From VRUE01 sp963703335 (GTDB lineage Bacteria; Actinomycetota; Thermoleophilia; Solirubrobacterales; 70-9), in assembly GCA_963703335.1 (NCBI GenBank), contig OY969812.1:2108001-2172000 (forward strand): a stretch of DNA of 64,000 nt. Reading direction: 5' to 3'. The translations under genes were made by a program, and so were the position numbers. The notes under the pieces are model-generated. The model did no database searches and was not told the DNA's origin. It saw only the letters and a program-made list of their open reading frames with translations. Shown piece after piece: positions 8,262 through 16,920 of the stretch. Every line of letters begins with the position of its first letter. The stretch's first letter is position 1.

Positions 8262-9427
8262 GGCCTCCGCACCTCGTGGCGGCCCTCGCCGTAGAGGCGG
8301 GTCTCGTAGGCGATCATCGTCCAGATCAGGACATTGACGAGCGCGAGCGCGAGCAGGGCCGGCACGGCGGTCGCCACCGGGACGAGGATCAGTAGGACGA
8401 TCGCGAGGCCGAGGCGCTGGCGGTTGATCGTGTGGACGTGCCGGTAGCGGAAGGCGGCGAGGCCGAGCAGGTAGGCGGCGACGCCGCCGAGCAGGGCGAA
8501 GGCTTCGACCGTGTGCAGGTGGTCGTCGAAGTGGCCGATCGTCTTCTTCATGCCTAGTGCGACCAGCACGATCCCGGCGACCATCGGCAGGTGCAAGTAG
8601 GAGTAGGAGTCGCGTGCCATCTCGTTCTGCACTTTTCCCACCTCCGCCTCAGCGAGGCGCCGGCCGGAGACGATCGCGACGATGTCGAAGTAAATCCACC
8701 ACATCGCCGCAGCGACCGCGACGCCCAGCACCGCCGCCGTGCCGATGCCGAGATTAAGCGCACCCGAGGCGCCGACCCCGATCGCGACGATCGACTCGCC
8801 GAGGGCGATGATCACGATCAGGCCGTGGCGCTCGGCGAAGTGGCCCGGGACGAGTTTCCAGCCCTCCGAACCGAAGAAGTAGGGGCCGCCCATGTCGAGG
8901 AAGAGGGCCAACGCCCAGAGGGCGCCCTGGGCGACGCCGTCGAAGAGCGAGGCGACGACCAGCAGCAGCACCGCGATCGCCGTGCTGGCCGCCAAGCCCA
9001 GCACCGAGTGCCGCAGGCTGTCGTCATCGGGGCTGGCGAGCATGAAGAGGCCGATGTGGGCGACGCGCACGGCGCCGTAGGCGAGCGCGAAGACGAGCGC
9101 CAGGTCGCCGAACGCCTCCGGCACGCAGAGCGAGACGAGCAGCAGCGCCGCCATCGCGCCGAACATGACCAACCGCACGGCCCCCTCCTCGGGGTCGAGC
9201 ACGCTGGTCAGCCAGGAGTAGCCGGTCCAGGACCACCAGAGCATTCCCAGCACCAGCAGGCCCTGGGCGAGTCCGCTCCAGGACGTGTGGTGCGACATCA
9301 GCGCCGTGCACTGGGTGATCGCGAGGACGAAGACGAGGTCGAAGAAGAGCTCCAGTGGCGTTACCCGCTCGCCTTCGCGCAGGGTTGCGCTGAGGCGGGG
9401 CTGGCGTGTTTCGCTGTGGGCGGCCAC
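8246..9427 (-). CDS. Low-temperature-requirement protein A (LtrA) family membrane protein
   Basis: 393 aa from GTG 9427 (GGATGG just upstream). The N-terminal block RVTPLELFFDLVFVLAITQ is the LtrA signature, followed by many transmembrane helices and the mid-protein motif ERHGLIVIIALGESIVAIG, conserved in the family. LtrA was named from a Listeria cold-growth phenotype; the biochemical function is not established. Upstream on the same strand, 14 bp away, is the DHA2-type transporter, indicating one transcription unit. In-frame sequence beyond GTG is Arg/Pro-rich and overlaps the transporter, so it is not coding. Confidence 0.88.
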   Translation of the reverse strand: MAAHSETRQPRLSATLREGERVTPLELFFDLVFVLAITQCTALMSHHTSWSGLAQGLLVLGMLWWSWTGYSWLTSVLDPEEGAVRLVMFGAMAALLLVSLCVPEAFGDLALVFALAYGAVRVAHIGLFMLASPDDDSLRHSVLGLAASTAIAVLLLVVASLFDGVAQGALWALALFLDMGGPYFFGSEGWKLVPGHFAERHGLIVIIALGESIVAIGVGASGALNLGIGTAAVLGVAVAAAMWWIYFDIVAIVSGRRLAEAEVGKVQNEMARDSYSYLHLPMVAGIVLVALGMKKTIGHFDDHLHTVEAFALLGGVAAYLLGLAAFRYRHVHTINRQRLGLAIVLLILVPVATAVPALLALALVNVLIWTMIAYETRLYGEGRHEVRRPQTAD

Positions 9428-9441
9428 CAGCCGCCATCCTC

Positions 9442-11013
9442 TCAAGCGGCGGCGGCCGGCTTGCTGTCTTCGGCGTTGTACTGGGTGAGCAGCGCTTCCT
9501 CTTCGTCTTTCTTCGGGAAGCGGAAGTAGACGAGAGCAGCACCGAGCAGGATCGCGACGATCCCGGCCGCGTAGGCCCACTCGTCGCCCTGCAGGAAGGA
9601 GGCCTTGGCGGCGGCGATGATCTGTTCGCTGTGGCCTGGGTACTGGGAGGCGAGGTCGGCGGCGCTCGAGAAGGACTTGGTCAGCTCGCCTTCGACGTTT
9701 TCCGTGACCTTGCTCGATTCGCCCGAGGAGGCGATCGCCGCGCTGGCGGCGGCGGCGTAGCCGGCGGTGAGCAGGGCGCCGAAGATCGACTGCATGATCG
9801 CGCCGCCGAGGTCGCGCTGCAGGTCGGCCGTTCCGGAGGCCATGCCGGCGCGCTTGACCGGCACCGAACCGGTCAGCGAGTGCGAGGCGGGGGTACCGGC
9901 GAAGCCGACGCCGATGCCGATGAAGGCGTAGCCGAGGCCGACCTTCCAGTAGTCGATGTTGTCCTTCCAGAGCAGCAGCATGGTGAGGAAGCCGAGCACG
10001 CAGAAGACGTAGCCGACCAGCAGCGTGAAGCGGGCGCCGCGCGCCTCGATCAGCTTCGCCGAGCGGGGAGCGACGATCACCATCAGCACCGCAGCCGGCA
10101 GGATCGCCAGGCCGGCGTCGAGGGTCGAGTAGTCGAGCACGTTCTGGAGGAACTGCTGGCCGATGAACATCGCCCCCATCAGCGAGCCGAAGACGATGAT
10201 CCCGGCGCAGGCCGCGACCCAGAAGATCCGCCGCTTCGCCACCTCGAGGTCATATAGAGGGGAGCGCACGCGGCGCTGGCGCAGGACGAATGCGCCGGTC
10301 GCCGCCAGGGCGACGATGCCGAGCCCGATCGCCAGCGCACCCTTGCCCGGCACCGGCGCCAGGTTGATCCCCAGCACCAGCGCCGAGACGAGCAGGACCG
10401 AGAGGATGCCGCCGAGGTTGTCGACGGGATCGCTGGTCTCGTTGACGTGGGCCGGGACATAGCGCCAGGCGAGGTAGAGCGCCAGCGTGGCGAGGGGCAG
10501 GGTGACGAGAAAGACCGATCCCCAGTCGAAATGCTCGAGCAGGGCGCCGGAGAGCAGTGGGCCGAGCGAAGCGATCGCCCCGCCGATCGCTGACCAGAGC
10601 GCGATCGAGCGGGTCCGCGCGGGGCCCGACCAGAGTGCGGTGATCAGCGCCAGGGTGGTGGGGAAGGCCATGCCTGCGGCGACGCCGCCAAGCAGGCGGG
10701 CGACGAAGAGGATCACGTCGGAGGGGGCGAAGCCGGCGAGCAGCGAGGCGGGGATCGAGAGCCCCATGCCGAGCAGAAGCATCATCTTGCGCCCGTAACG
10801 ATCACCGAGCGCACCTAGGTAGAGGACCGAGGTCGCGAGGCCCAGCGAGTAGCCGACCGCGATCAGATTGAGCGTCGTCTGCCCGGAGCCGAAGGCCTTG
10901 CCGATGTCGGGCAGGGCGACGTTGGCGACGGCAAGGTTGAGGTTGGCGACCGCCGCGACCAGGATCAGCGCGGCGAGAACCAAACCGGCACGCTTGGGGC
11001 TGCTCGACTCCAT
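9442..11013 (-). CDS. MFS transporter, DHA2 (EmrB/QacA-like) family
   Basis: 523 aa with roughly 14 hydrophobic segments. Motif A appears as GALGDRYGRKMM after TM2, and the motif around LARLLGGVAAGMAFP and GPLLSGALLEHFDWGSVF (motif C region, WR/W-type) fits drug:H+ antiporters of the 14-TMS DHA2 group. It is probably an exporter of hydrophobic or cationic compounds driven by the proton gradient. It heads the two-gene unit with ltrA and is divergent from the MBL hydrolase gene (70 bp between starts). Substrate not predictable. Confidence 0.9.
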   Translation of the reverse strand: MESSSPKRAGLVLAALILVAAVANLNLAVANVALPDIGKAFGSGQTTLNLIAVGYSLGLATSVLYLGALGDRYGRKMMLLLGMGLSIPASLLAGFAPSDVILFVARLLGGVAAGMAFPTTLALITALWSGPARTRSIALWSAIGGAIASLGPLLSGALLEHFDWGSVFLVTLPLATLALYLAWRYVPAHVNETSDPVDNLGGILSVLLVSALVLGINLAPVPGKGALAIGLGIVALAATGAFVLRQRRVRSPLYDLEVAKRRIFWVAACAGIIVFGSLMGAMFIGQQFLQNVLDYSTLDAGLAILPAAVLMVIVAPRSAKLIEARGARFTLLVGYVFCVLGFLTMLLLWKDNIDYWKVGLGYAFIGIGVGFAGTPASHSLTGSVPVKRAGMASGTADLQRDLGGAIMQSIFGALLTAGYAAAASAAIASSGESSKVTENVEGELTKSFSSAADLASQYPGHSEQIIAAAKASFLQGDEWAYAAGIVAILLGAALVYFRFPKKDEEEALLTQYNAEDSKPAAAA

Positions 11014-11083
11014 CGGTCACAGCAACCTATCCGCATGACGGCGGTCACGCTCGCGATCGGTCGCTCCTGAGAGGATGCGGGCG

Positions 11084-12088
11084 ATGGCAGAGGAGCGCAA
11101 GCGGCCCGAGGCACCGCGCAGCGAGAAAGTCCTGCCTGGTATTTGGAGGCTGCGGCTTGCCCTGCCTTGGCCGGGCGTGCCCCACGGCAACGTCTGGGCG
11201 GTCGAGGCCGACGACGGCATCGTCCTCTTCGACACCGGCATCGGCGGCAAGGGGCGGATGCGTCAGTTCGATCTCGCCCTCGCCCAGGCCGGCTTCGGCC
11301 TCGAGGACGTAAAGCTGCTGGTCTGCACCCACTCCCACACCGACCACTACGGGCTGGCGGCGCCGATCGTCGAGGGCGCCGGCTGCGAGCTCTGGATGCA
11401 CCCCGCCTGGGAACACGTGCGCCTGCTCGCCGACGACCCAGCGGCGGCACTGGAGCAACGGCTCGAGGTGGCGCGCCAGAGCGGCGTCCCGGTTGCTGGG
11501 CTCGAACGCTACCGCGAGGCTCGCAAAGACGATGACGACAATGGCATCGACGCGATCGTCGAGCCGGATCGCGACTTGCTCCCCGGGGTCGAGGTGGAGA
11601 CCGACCTCGGCACCTGGCAGGTGTACGAGACACCCGGGCACGCCCCTTCGCACGTCGTTCTCCACCAGCCCGAGCGCAAGCTGATGATCTCCGGTGATCA
11701 CCTGCTCGGCCGCACGGTCCTCTTCTTTGACCACGGCCACAGCCCCGATCCAGTCGGCGAGTTCCTCGGCAGTCTCGACCGCGTCGAGCCGCTTGAGGTT
11801 GATCTCTGCCTGCCGGGGCACGGTCGCCCCTTCCGCGACCCCCAAGCCAAGATTGCGGAGGCGCGCAGGCAGGTTGGCGAGCTACTCGAGAAGACGCGCG
11901 ATGCGCTTGGCGAGGGGGAGAGGACCGGCTTTGAGATCGTCGCCGAGATCGTCGGTGCCGAGAACGTCAATACGCCGGTGAGCGCTTGGGTGCTGCAGAT
12001 CGTCCTCTCCTGTCTCGACCATCTCGTCATCTTGGGGGAGGTCACGAAGGTCGATGGGACTGATCCGCAGAGATGGAGGCTGGCGTAG
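11084..12088 (+). CDS. MBL-fold metallo-hydrolase
   Basis: 334 aa. The metallo-beta-lactamase metal site is clear: THSHTDH (His83, His85, Asp87, His88), a further His in ETPGHAPSHVVLH, Asp in SGDHLLG, and a last His in LPGHGRPF. Members with this C-terminal extension include hydroxyacylglutathione-hydrolase-like and lactonase-like enzymes; the substrate is unknown. The C-terminal 70 residues form a helical domain. ATG 11084 has GAGAGG at suitable distance; an alternative ATG at 11075 abuts that site. A strong hairpin begins at its stop codon. Confidence 0.88.
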   Translation: MAEERKRPEAPRSEKVLPGIWRLRLALPWPGVPHGNVWAVEADDGIVLFDTGIGGKGRMRQFDLALAQAGFGLEDVKLLVCTHSHTDHYGLAAPIVEGAGCELWMHPAWEHVRLLADDPAAALEQRLEVARQSGVPVAGLERYREARKDDDDNGIDAIVEPDRDLLPGVEVETDLGTWQVYETPGHAPSHVVLHQPERKLMISGDHLLGRTVLFFDHGHSPDPVGEFLGSLDRVEPLEVDLCLPGHGRPFRDPQAKIAEARRQVGELLEKTRDALGEGERTGFEIVAEIVGAENVNTPVSAWVLQIVLSCLDHLVILGEVTKVDGTDPQRWRLA

Positions 12089-12115
12089 GGAGGGCCGGGC
12101 ACCCGGCCCTCCCTA
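12086..12115 (+). terminator. GC-rich hairpin at stop of MBL-hydrolase gene
   Basis: Perfect 14-bp arms (12086-12099 and 12102-12115) with a 2-nt centre, so the loop is effectively the last few arm bases. The left arm includes the TAG stop. There is no T-run, as is common for terminators in very GC-rich actinobacteria. It lies 15 bp before the next GTG start, so it could alternatively attenuate readthrough. Confidence 0.6.
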
Positions 12116-12129
12116 TAGCCTTCCGGTCT

Positions 12130-12573
12130 GTGGCTAGCTTCACTTTTACCCGCGAGATTGCGGCGGCGCCGGAGACTGTCTTCGAGGTGCTGACGGATCA
12201 CCGGCGCTATTCAGAGCTGACACCGTTGCGGAAGTCTGAGCTGGAGCGCGAGGGTGAGACTGACGTCAATGGCGTCGGAGCCATTCGGAAGCTGACCGTG
12301 GCCGGGCCGCCGATGCGGGAGGAAGTGATTGCCTACGAGGCTCCGAGGCGGTTCTCCTACACGGTGCTGTCCGGGTTGCCGGTGCGGGATCACGTGGGGA
12401 CCGTCGAGCTCTCTGCTGACGGAAGCGGGACCAAGATGGTCTACGCGGTGCGGACACAGCCGACTTTGCCGGTGGTTGGGTTTGCCGTGGTCGCCGCGGT
12501 CAAGCAGGCGATCAAGGGCTTGATCGACGGCGTTGCCAAGGAGTCGGAACGGCGCGCAGCCGCGGCGGGTTGA
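12130..12573 (+). CDS. SRPBCC family protein (polyketide cyclase/dehydrase-like)
   Basis: 147 aa from GTG 12130. The N-terminus ASFTFTREIAAAPETVFEVL followed by DHRRYSELTP and the C-terminal helix VVAAVKQAIKGLIDGVAKES match the helix-grip fold of type-2 polyketide-cyclase-like proteins. These bind lipids or aromatic ligands; no catalytic residues are recognisable. In-frame codons upstream to 12073 encode the hairpin region and are not coding. It is followed closely by the propeller gene. Confidence 0.8.
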   Translation: MASFTFTREIAAAPETVFEVLTDHRRYSELTPLRKSELEREGETDVNGVGAIRKLTVAGPPMREEVIAYEAPRRFSYTVLSGLPVRDHVGTVELSADGSGTKMVYAVRTQPTLPVVGFAVVAAVKQAIKGLIDGVAKESERRAAAAG

Positions 12574-12693
12574 GCGAGCGCGGATGAGCCCGCGCGTCGA
12601 AGAGCAGGAGCTGCGCCGCTGACGGGATTCTGGAAAACGGCCCTGATCGGACTCTGGGGCGCCGTCGGCCACTTTTGGCACAGCCGGCGCGGG

Positions 12694-14010
12694 TTGGCGA
12701 TTGGCCTGATCGCCGCTGGCGCGATCGCTGTCTCCGGCGCCGTCGTGCTCGCCTACGAGCTCTACAAGCGCCCCGGTGACGTCCACAACCCCAACGCCAC
12801 CTTCAAGCCGCAGAAGCCGCCAAAACCGGAGGCGAAGACGGTCAACTGGCCGATCTTCGGCCTCAATCCAGCCCGCACGCGGTTCCTGGCCGCGAAGGGA
12901 GTCAAGCCGCCCTTCCGCAAGCTCTGGCGCTTCACCGAGCGCCCGCTGCTCGAGTTCCCGCCGATCTACGTCGGCGGCAAGCTCTACTTCGTCAACAACA
13001 ACGGCACCGCCTATTCCCTCGATGCCGACACCGGCAAGCTGCTCTGGGAACGCAGCATCGGCCGGCTCAACGCCTCCTCGCCGGCGTACTATCGCCACCG
13101 CCTCTACATCGTCAACCTTGTCCCCGGTCACATCGTCAAGCTCGACGCTAAGACGGGCAAGACGATCTGGAAGCGTTCGCTGCCCGGCCGGACCGAGTCC
13201 TCGCCGGTGGTGATCGACCGCACGGTCTACTTCGGCTGCGAGGACGGCAACCTCTACGCGCTGAGCACGATCAGCGGCAACGTGCGCTGGGCGACCAGCC
13301 TCGGCGGCCCGGTCAAGTCGGCGCCCGCCTACTACGGCGGCACCCTCTACGTCGGCGACTACGGCGGCTACATGAACGCCGTCGACGCCGAGACCGGCAA
13401 GCTGAAGTGGCAGAGCGGCTCGCTCGGCCAGGGCTTCGGCACCTCGGGCCAGTTCTACTCGACTCCCGCGGTGGCCTTTGGCCGTGTCTACGCCGGCAAC
13501 AACGACGACCGCGTCTACAGCTACGACATCAAGGACGGCACTCTCGCTTGGAGCTACTCGACCGGGGGGTACGCCTACTCAGGGCCGACCGTAGCCAACA
13601 CCCGCCACAGCCCGCCGACCGTCTACATCGGCTCCTTCGACGGCAACGTCTACGCCCTCGATGCCAAGGACGGCAGCCTGCGTTGGAGCCACTCGGCCGG
13701 CGGCCAGGTGGTCGGCTCGCTCTCGGCGATCGGCGACATCGTCTACGTAGCCGAGTTCACCCACAACTCGACCAGCGGTTTCATGATGCGTAGCGGCCGG
13801 CGCGTCTTCCGCTACCGCCGCGGCACCTACTCGCCGGTGATCTCCGACGGCCACCGCATCTACCTCACCGGCTACTCGAGCATCACGGCCTTGCAGCCGT
13901 ACAAGCTCAAACGCGCCGTAGCCCCCGCCATCGTCGCTCCCGAGGTCAAGCCTCGCCCGCAACGAGAGCCCGACAAGCGAACTGCATCAAATTCTCGGTC
14001 TGGCAGGTAG
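12694..14010 (+). CDS. Membrane-anchored PQQ-type beta-propeller protein (BamB-like repeats)
   Basis: 438 aa. A single N-terminal membrane helix (AIGLIAAGAIAVSGAVVLAY) is followed by an extracytoplasmic Pro/Lys linker and at least seven blades of the form 'YALDAETGKLLWE' (e.g. SLDADTGKLLWER, KLDAKTGKTIWKR, AVDAETGKLKW, ALDAKDGSLRW). These fit PQQ_2/PQQ_3 repeats; there are no quinoprotein catalytic residues, so a scaffold or binding role is likelier. The start is uncertain: TTG 12694 has a weak ribosome site, whereas CTG 12619, in frame with AGGAG 9 nt upstream, would add 25 residues. The C-terminal tail is basic and disordered. Confidence 0.8.
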   Translation: MAIGLIAAGAIAVSGAVVLAYELYKRPGDVHNPNATFKPQKPPKPEAKTVNWPIFGLNPARTRFLAAKGVKPPFRKLWRFTERPLLEFPPIYVGGKLYFVNNNGTAYSLDADTGKLLWERSIGRLNASSPAYYRHRLYIVNLVPGHIVKLDAKTGKTIWKRSLPGRTESSPVVIDRTVYFGCEDGNLYALSTISGNVRWATSLGGPVKSAPAYYGGTLYVGDYGGYMNAVDAETGKLKWQSGSLGQGFGTSGQFYSTPAVAFGRVYAGNNDDRVYSYDIKDGTLAWSYSTGGYAYSGPTVANTRHSPPTVYIGSFDGNVYALDAKDGSLRWSHSAGGQVVGSLSAIGDIVYVAEFTHNSTSGFMMRSGRRVFRYRRGTYSPVISDGHRIYLTGYSSITALQPYKLKRAVAPAIVAPEVKPRPQREPDKRTASNSRSGR

Positions 14011-14028
14011 AGAATTTGATGCAGTTCG
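13978..14028. terminator. 18-bp perfect, AT-rich inverted repeat between convergent genes
   Basis: Arms 13978-13995 and 14011-14028 are exact reverse complements around a 15-bp spacer containing the stop of the propeller gene. The arms are about 60% AT, unlike the surrounding DNA. The convergent hydrolase gene ends at 14034. Most likely a bidirectional terminator; a remnant of an inserted palindromic repeat is possible. Confidence 0.6.
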
Positions 14029-14033
14029 ACTAG

Positions 14034-15107
14034 CTAGCCACGAGGGGCGATGCCGCCGGGTGGGGGCGGCGGCGCGACGGGCGGGTTGGGGGCGAAGGCG
14101 GGGAAGACGGGGTGGTGGATGGCGTCGCTGAGGGCGGCGAGGCTGGCTGGGTAGTTCTGGATCCGGTAGGCGCTGGTCGAGCCGAAGTCCTGGTAGTAGA
14201 TGAGCATCTTGGTGCGCTGATGGCGCCGCACCCAGGTCATCAGCTTGGTCATGTATGCGGGGTCGTCGCCAACTGAGACGCCGAACTCGGGCAGTGAGAA
14301 GGGCTTATCGGGATAGCGGTTGTAGAGGCCGGTGAGCGCTTTCCAGTCCTGGTTATCGGAGTAGAAGTCGGTGCCCACCCAGTCAACCCAGTCATCGCCG
14401 GGGTAGAAATGGCGAGGGCGGTTTTGCGGCAGCGTGGGCGAGCCGGCGGGGAGAGTGCTCCACAGCACCGCGATCGGCGCGCGCGGCAGGCCGTTGCCGC
14501 CGCTGCGCAGCGGCGGCAACCCCGCTTCGCCGAGGCGGGCGTTGATCTTGGCGCGCGAGCCGCCGCCGTGCACGATCACGTAGATGCGGCGGAGGGCGAG
14601 CCGGTACCAGCGCGGCTTGTGCGCGGCGTCGCGCAGAGCGCCGGCGCAGTCATAAGAGGAGTAGACGTTGAGGCAGCGGTTCGGCTCGCCCAGCGGGCGG
14701 ATGTAGGCCGCCATTTTCTTCTCCCAAAAGAGCCGGTTGAGCCGGATCAGGTAGTCGTCGCCGTAGCCCTGGGCGATCGTTCGCGGGCTGATCAGCTCGT
14801 GGCCGTCGCCGGTGTCGGCGGTGGTGATGTGGAGCACCGGTCGCGCTCGGGCGGCCTGCCAGCGTTCGATCGACTCGGGGAAGTCCGAGCCCCAGGTGCG
14901 GAAGCTCTCGATCAGCGCCGGGTGCTTGTTCAGCGCCTCGCTGAACTGGCCGAAGTCGGCCGAGTCGCCGGTATCGCTGACGCCGAAGAAGATCTTTTTG
15001 CCCTTGGGCAGCAACGCTCCCGCCTCGGCGCTCGCGGCTGTGCCAAGGCAGAGGGAGACCGTGGCGAGGGCCACCAGGGCAGTTCGCATTCGAGTCGCGC
15101 GCGCCAT
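14034..15107 (-). CDS. Secreted glycoside hydrolase, GH26-like (mannanase-like)
   Basis: 357 aa with a Sec signal peptide (RTALVALATVSLCLGTAASAEAGA). The body looks like a (beta/alpha)8 barrel of the GH26 type: IFFGVSDTGD, RPLGEPNRC with a candidate general-acid Glu, DWVDWVGTDFYSD, and LPEFGV with a candidate nucleophile Glu. Spacing of the two Glu is consistent with clan GH-A retaining enzymes. The C-terminus is a short Pro-rich tail (PVAPPPPPGG). It probably acts on extracellular beta-mannan or another polysaccharide, but divergence makes the substrate uncertain. Monocistronic, and convergent with the propeller gene. Confidence 0.68.
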   Translation of the reverse strand: MARATRMRTALVALATVSLCLGTAASAEAGALLPKGKKIFFGVSDTGDSADFGQFSEALNKHPALIESFRTWGSDFPESIERWQAARARPVLHITTADTGDGHELISPRTIAQGYGDDYLIRLNRLFWEKKMAAYIRPLGEPNRCLNVYSSYDCAGALRDAAHKPRWYRLALRRIYVIVHGGGSRAKINARLGEAGLPPLRSGGNGLPRAPIAVLWSTLPAGSPTLPQNRPRHFYPGDDWVDWVGTDFYSDNQDWKALTGLYNRYPDKPFSLPEFGVSVGDDPAYMTKLMTWVRRHQRTKMLIYYQDFGSTSAYRIQNYPASLAALSDAIHHPVFPAFAPNPPVAPPPPPGGIAPRG

Positions 15108-15231
15108 CCGAGCTTGATTCGACCGCTGAAGCGCTCGTCCCTTCCCGCCGGCGACTCGGATATCGGAGGTGTTGTGACACCGGCCCGCCGGCGGAGGGAT
15201 CGAGTGGAGTTAAAACACGCCCGGCCGGGGT

Positions 15232-16794
15232 TCAGCTCGGTGTGCGAGAGGCGACGATCTGCAGGACCTCGGGCGCGTACTTGGCGACAAAGCTGGGACC
15301 GATGCCGCGGATTGCGCCGAGGCTCGTCTCGTCGGTGGGACGGGTAGCGGCGATCGCGGTCAGGGTCGAGTTGTGCGCGACCGTGTAGGCGGGCTTGCCT
15401 GACGCGGCTTTGAGGCGCCAGGCCTTCAGCTCCTCGAACAGCGGCGCATCGGCCTCGGCCAGCTCGGCCGGCGGGGTGGCGGCCGCCTTTGCGCGAGGGG
15501 CTCGCCTGATCACGATCGTCTCCGGGTCGGGCAGCCAGCGCTGCGAGTCACAGATGTCGCAGCAGCGTCCCAGCGGCCGCCCCGCCTCGCGGTCGCCGAA
15601 GTGGTCGAGGATGCTGCGGCGCCGGCAGCGCTCGCCATAGATGAAGGCCTTGATCGTGTGGTAGTCGCGCCAGCCGCGCTCGCGGGCGATCGCCAGCTCG
15701 GGGTCGCGTTGCTCGATGAAGCGCACGAGCCGGCCGAGGTCGGCCTTCATCGCCAGCAGCACCGCCTTCGCCGGCAGCCCGTCGCGGCCACCGCGCCCAG
15801 CCTCCTGGTAGTAGGCCTCGAGGCTGGTCGGGATCGCCATGTGCCAGACCGAGCGCACGTCGGCCTTGTCGACGCCCATGCCGAAGGCGTTGGTGGCGAC
15901 GATGACTTCGGCATCGCCTTCCATGAAGCGCCGCTGCGTCGATGTGCGGTCCTCGGACTCCATGCCGGCGTGGTAGGCAAGAGCGCGCAGACCGGAGTCG
16001 CGCAGGACTTGGGCGATCTCATCGGTGTCGCGGCGGGTGCCGCAGTAGACGATCGCCGGCCGGTTCTCCGGGTCGGCGAGGCCGCCTTCCAGCAGCGCCA
16101 GCCGCCGCGCCTTGGAGCCTTTGCCCTCGAGCTGGACGACGTCAAACGAGAGGTTGGGGCGGTCGAAGCCGGAGCGCACCTGCAGCGGGCTCTTCAAGCC
16201 GAAGCGGGAGACGATCTCCGCCGCCACGGCCTTGGTCGCGGTTGCCGTACAAGCCATCACCGGGGGACGGCCGAGCCGCTCGGCGATCTCTGGCAGGCGC
16301 AGGTAGTCGGGGCGGAAGTCGTGACCCCATTCCGAGACGCAGTGAGCCTCGTCGACGGCGAGCAGGTCGATCCGCCGCTGGGCCAGCGCCTCGAGGAAGA
16401 CCGGGGAGGCGAATCGCTCCGGCGAGCAGTAGACGATCCGGGCGCTGCCATCGCGCACCTGGTCGAGCGCTTCGCGGGCGCCTTCGGCGCTCATCCCGGA
16501 GGAGATCATCGCCACCGGATGCCCGGCCGCGGTCAGTCGCCGCCACTGATCCTGCATCAGCGCGATCAACGGGCTGACCACGATCGTCAGGTCCTCCGTC
16601 GCCAGCCCGGGCAGCTGGTAGCAGAGGCTCTTCCCCCCACCGGTCGGCATCACGATCAGCGAGTCCCGTCCTTCCAGTCCAGCTTCCACAGCCTCCCGCT
16701 GTCCCGGCCGCCAGCTGGAGAACCCAAGCTTCCCAAGCAGCTGGTCGGCGAGATCTTGCGTCTTGGGGTCTGCTGTTTGCATCTGGGTGGTCAA
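15232..16794 (-). CDS. recQ: ATP-dependent DNA helicase RecQ
   Basis: 520 aa, superfamily 2 helicase. Motif 0 WRPGQREAV, Walker A MPTGGGKSLCYQLP, DEAHCVSEWGHDFRP (motif II with aromatic-rich loop), CTATAT (III), and motif VI YYQEAGRGGRDG. The zinc-binding region has Cys in GERCRRR and GRCCDICDS, and a C-terminal HRDC-like domain follows (LFEELKAWRLKAASGKPAY...). It unwinds DNA 3'-5' in recombination and fork repair. The short linker where a winged-helix RQC domain would sit suggests a reduced RQC, as in short RecQs. A hairpin upstream separates it from the efe operon. Confidence 0.93.
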   Translation of the reverse strand: MTTQMQTADPKTQDLADQLLGKLGFSSWRPGQREAVEAGLEGRDSLIVMPTGGGKSLCYQLPGLATEDLTIVVSPLIALMQDQWRRLTAAGHPVAMISSGMSAEGAREALDQVRDGSARIVYCSPERFASPVFLEALAQRRIDLLAVDEAHCVSEWGHDFRPDYLRLPEIAERLGRPPVMACTATATKAVAAEIVSRFGLKSPLQVRSGFDRPNLSFDVVQLEGKGSKARRLALLEGGLADPENRPAIVYCGTRRDTDEIAQVLRDSGLRALAYHAGMESEDRTSTQRRFMEGDAEVIVATNAFGMGVDKADVRSVWHMAIPTSLEAYYQEAGRGGRDGLPAKAVLLAMKADLGRLVRFIEQRDPELAIARERGWRDYHTIKAFIYGERCRRRSILDHFGDREAGRPLGRCCDICDSQRWLPDPETIVIRRAPRAKAAATPPAELAEADAPLFEELKAWRLKAASGKPAYTVAHNSTLTAIAATRPTDETSLGAIRGIGPSFVAKYAPEVLQIVASRTPS

Positions 16795-16830
16795 GGCGCC
16801 CAGGCTATGCGCTTCTCCGGCGGGTGGCGT

Positions 16831-16881
16831 GGAGATCTGGGGTCCTCGCCCGCAGCTTGCGAGGACGAGGACCCCATCTCC
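16831..16881 (-). terminator. Hairpin between efeO and recQ
   Basis: Left arm 16831-16848 and right arm 16866-16881 pair over 16 bp (GGAGAT / GGGGTCCTCG matched by its complement) with a 2-nt bulge in the left arm and a 17-nt loop. It lies 40 bp beyond the efeO stop and upstream of the recQ start, so it most likely ends the efeUBO transcript. No T-run. Confidence 0.55.
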
Positions 16882-16920
16882 GCGACAGGACCCGCCGGCC
16901 GAGCGCTTTGTCTAGCTGCC

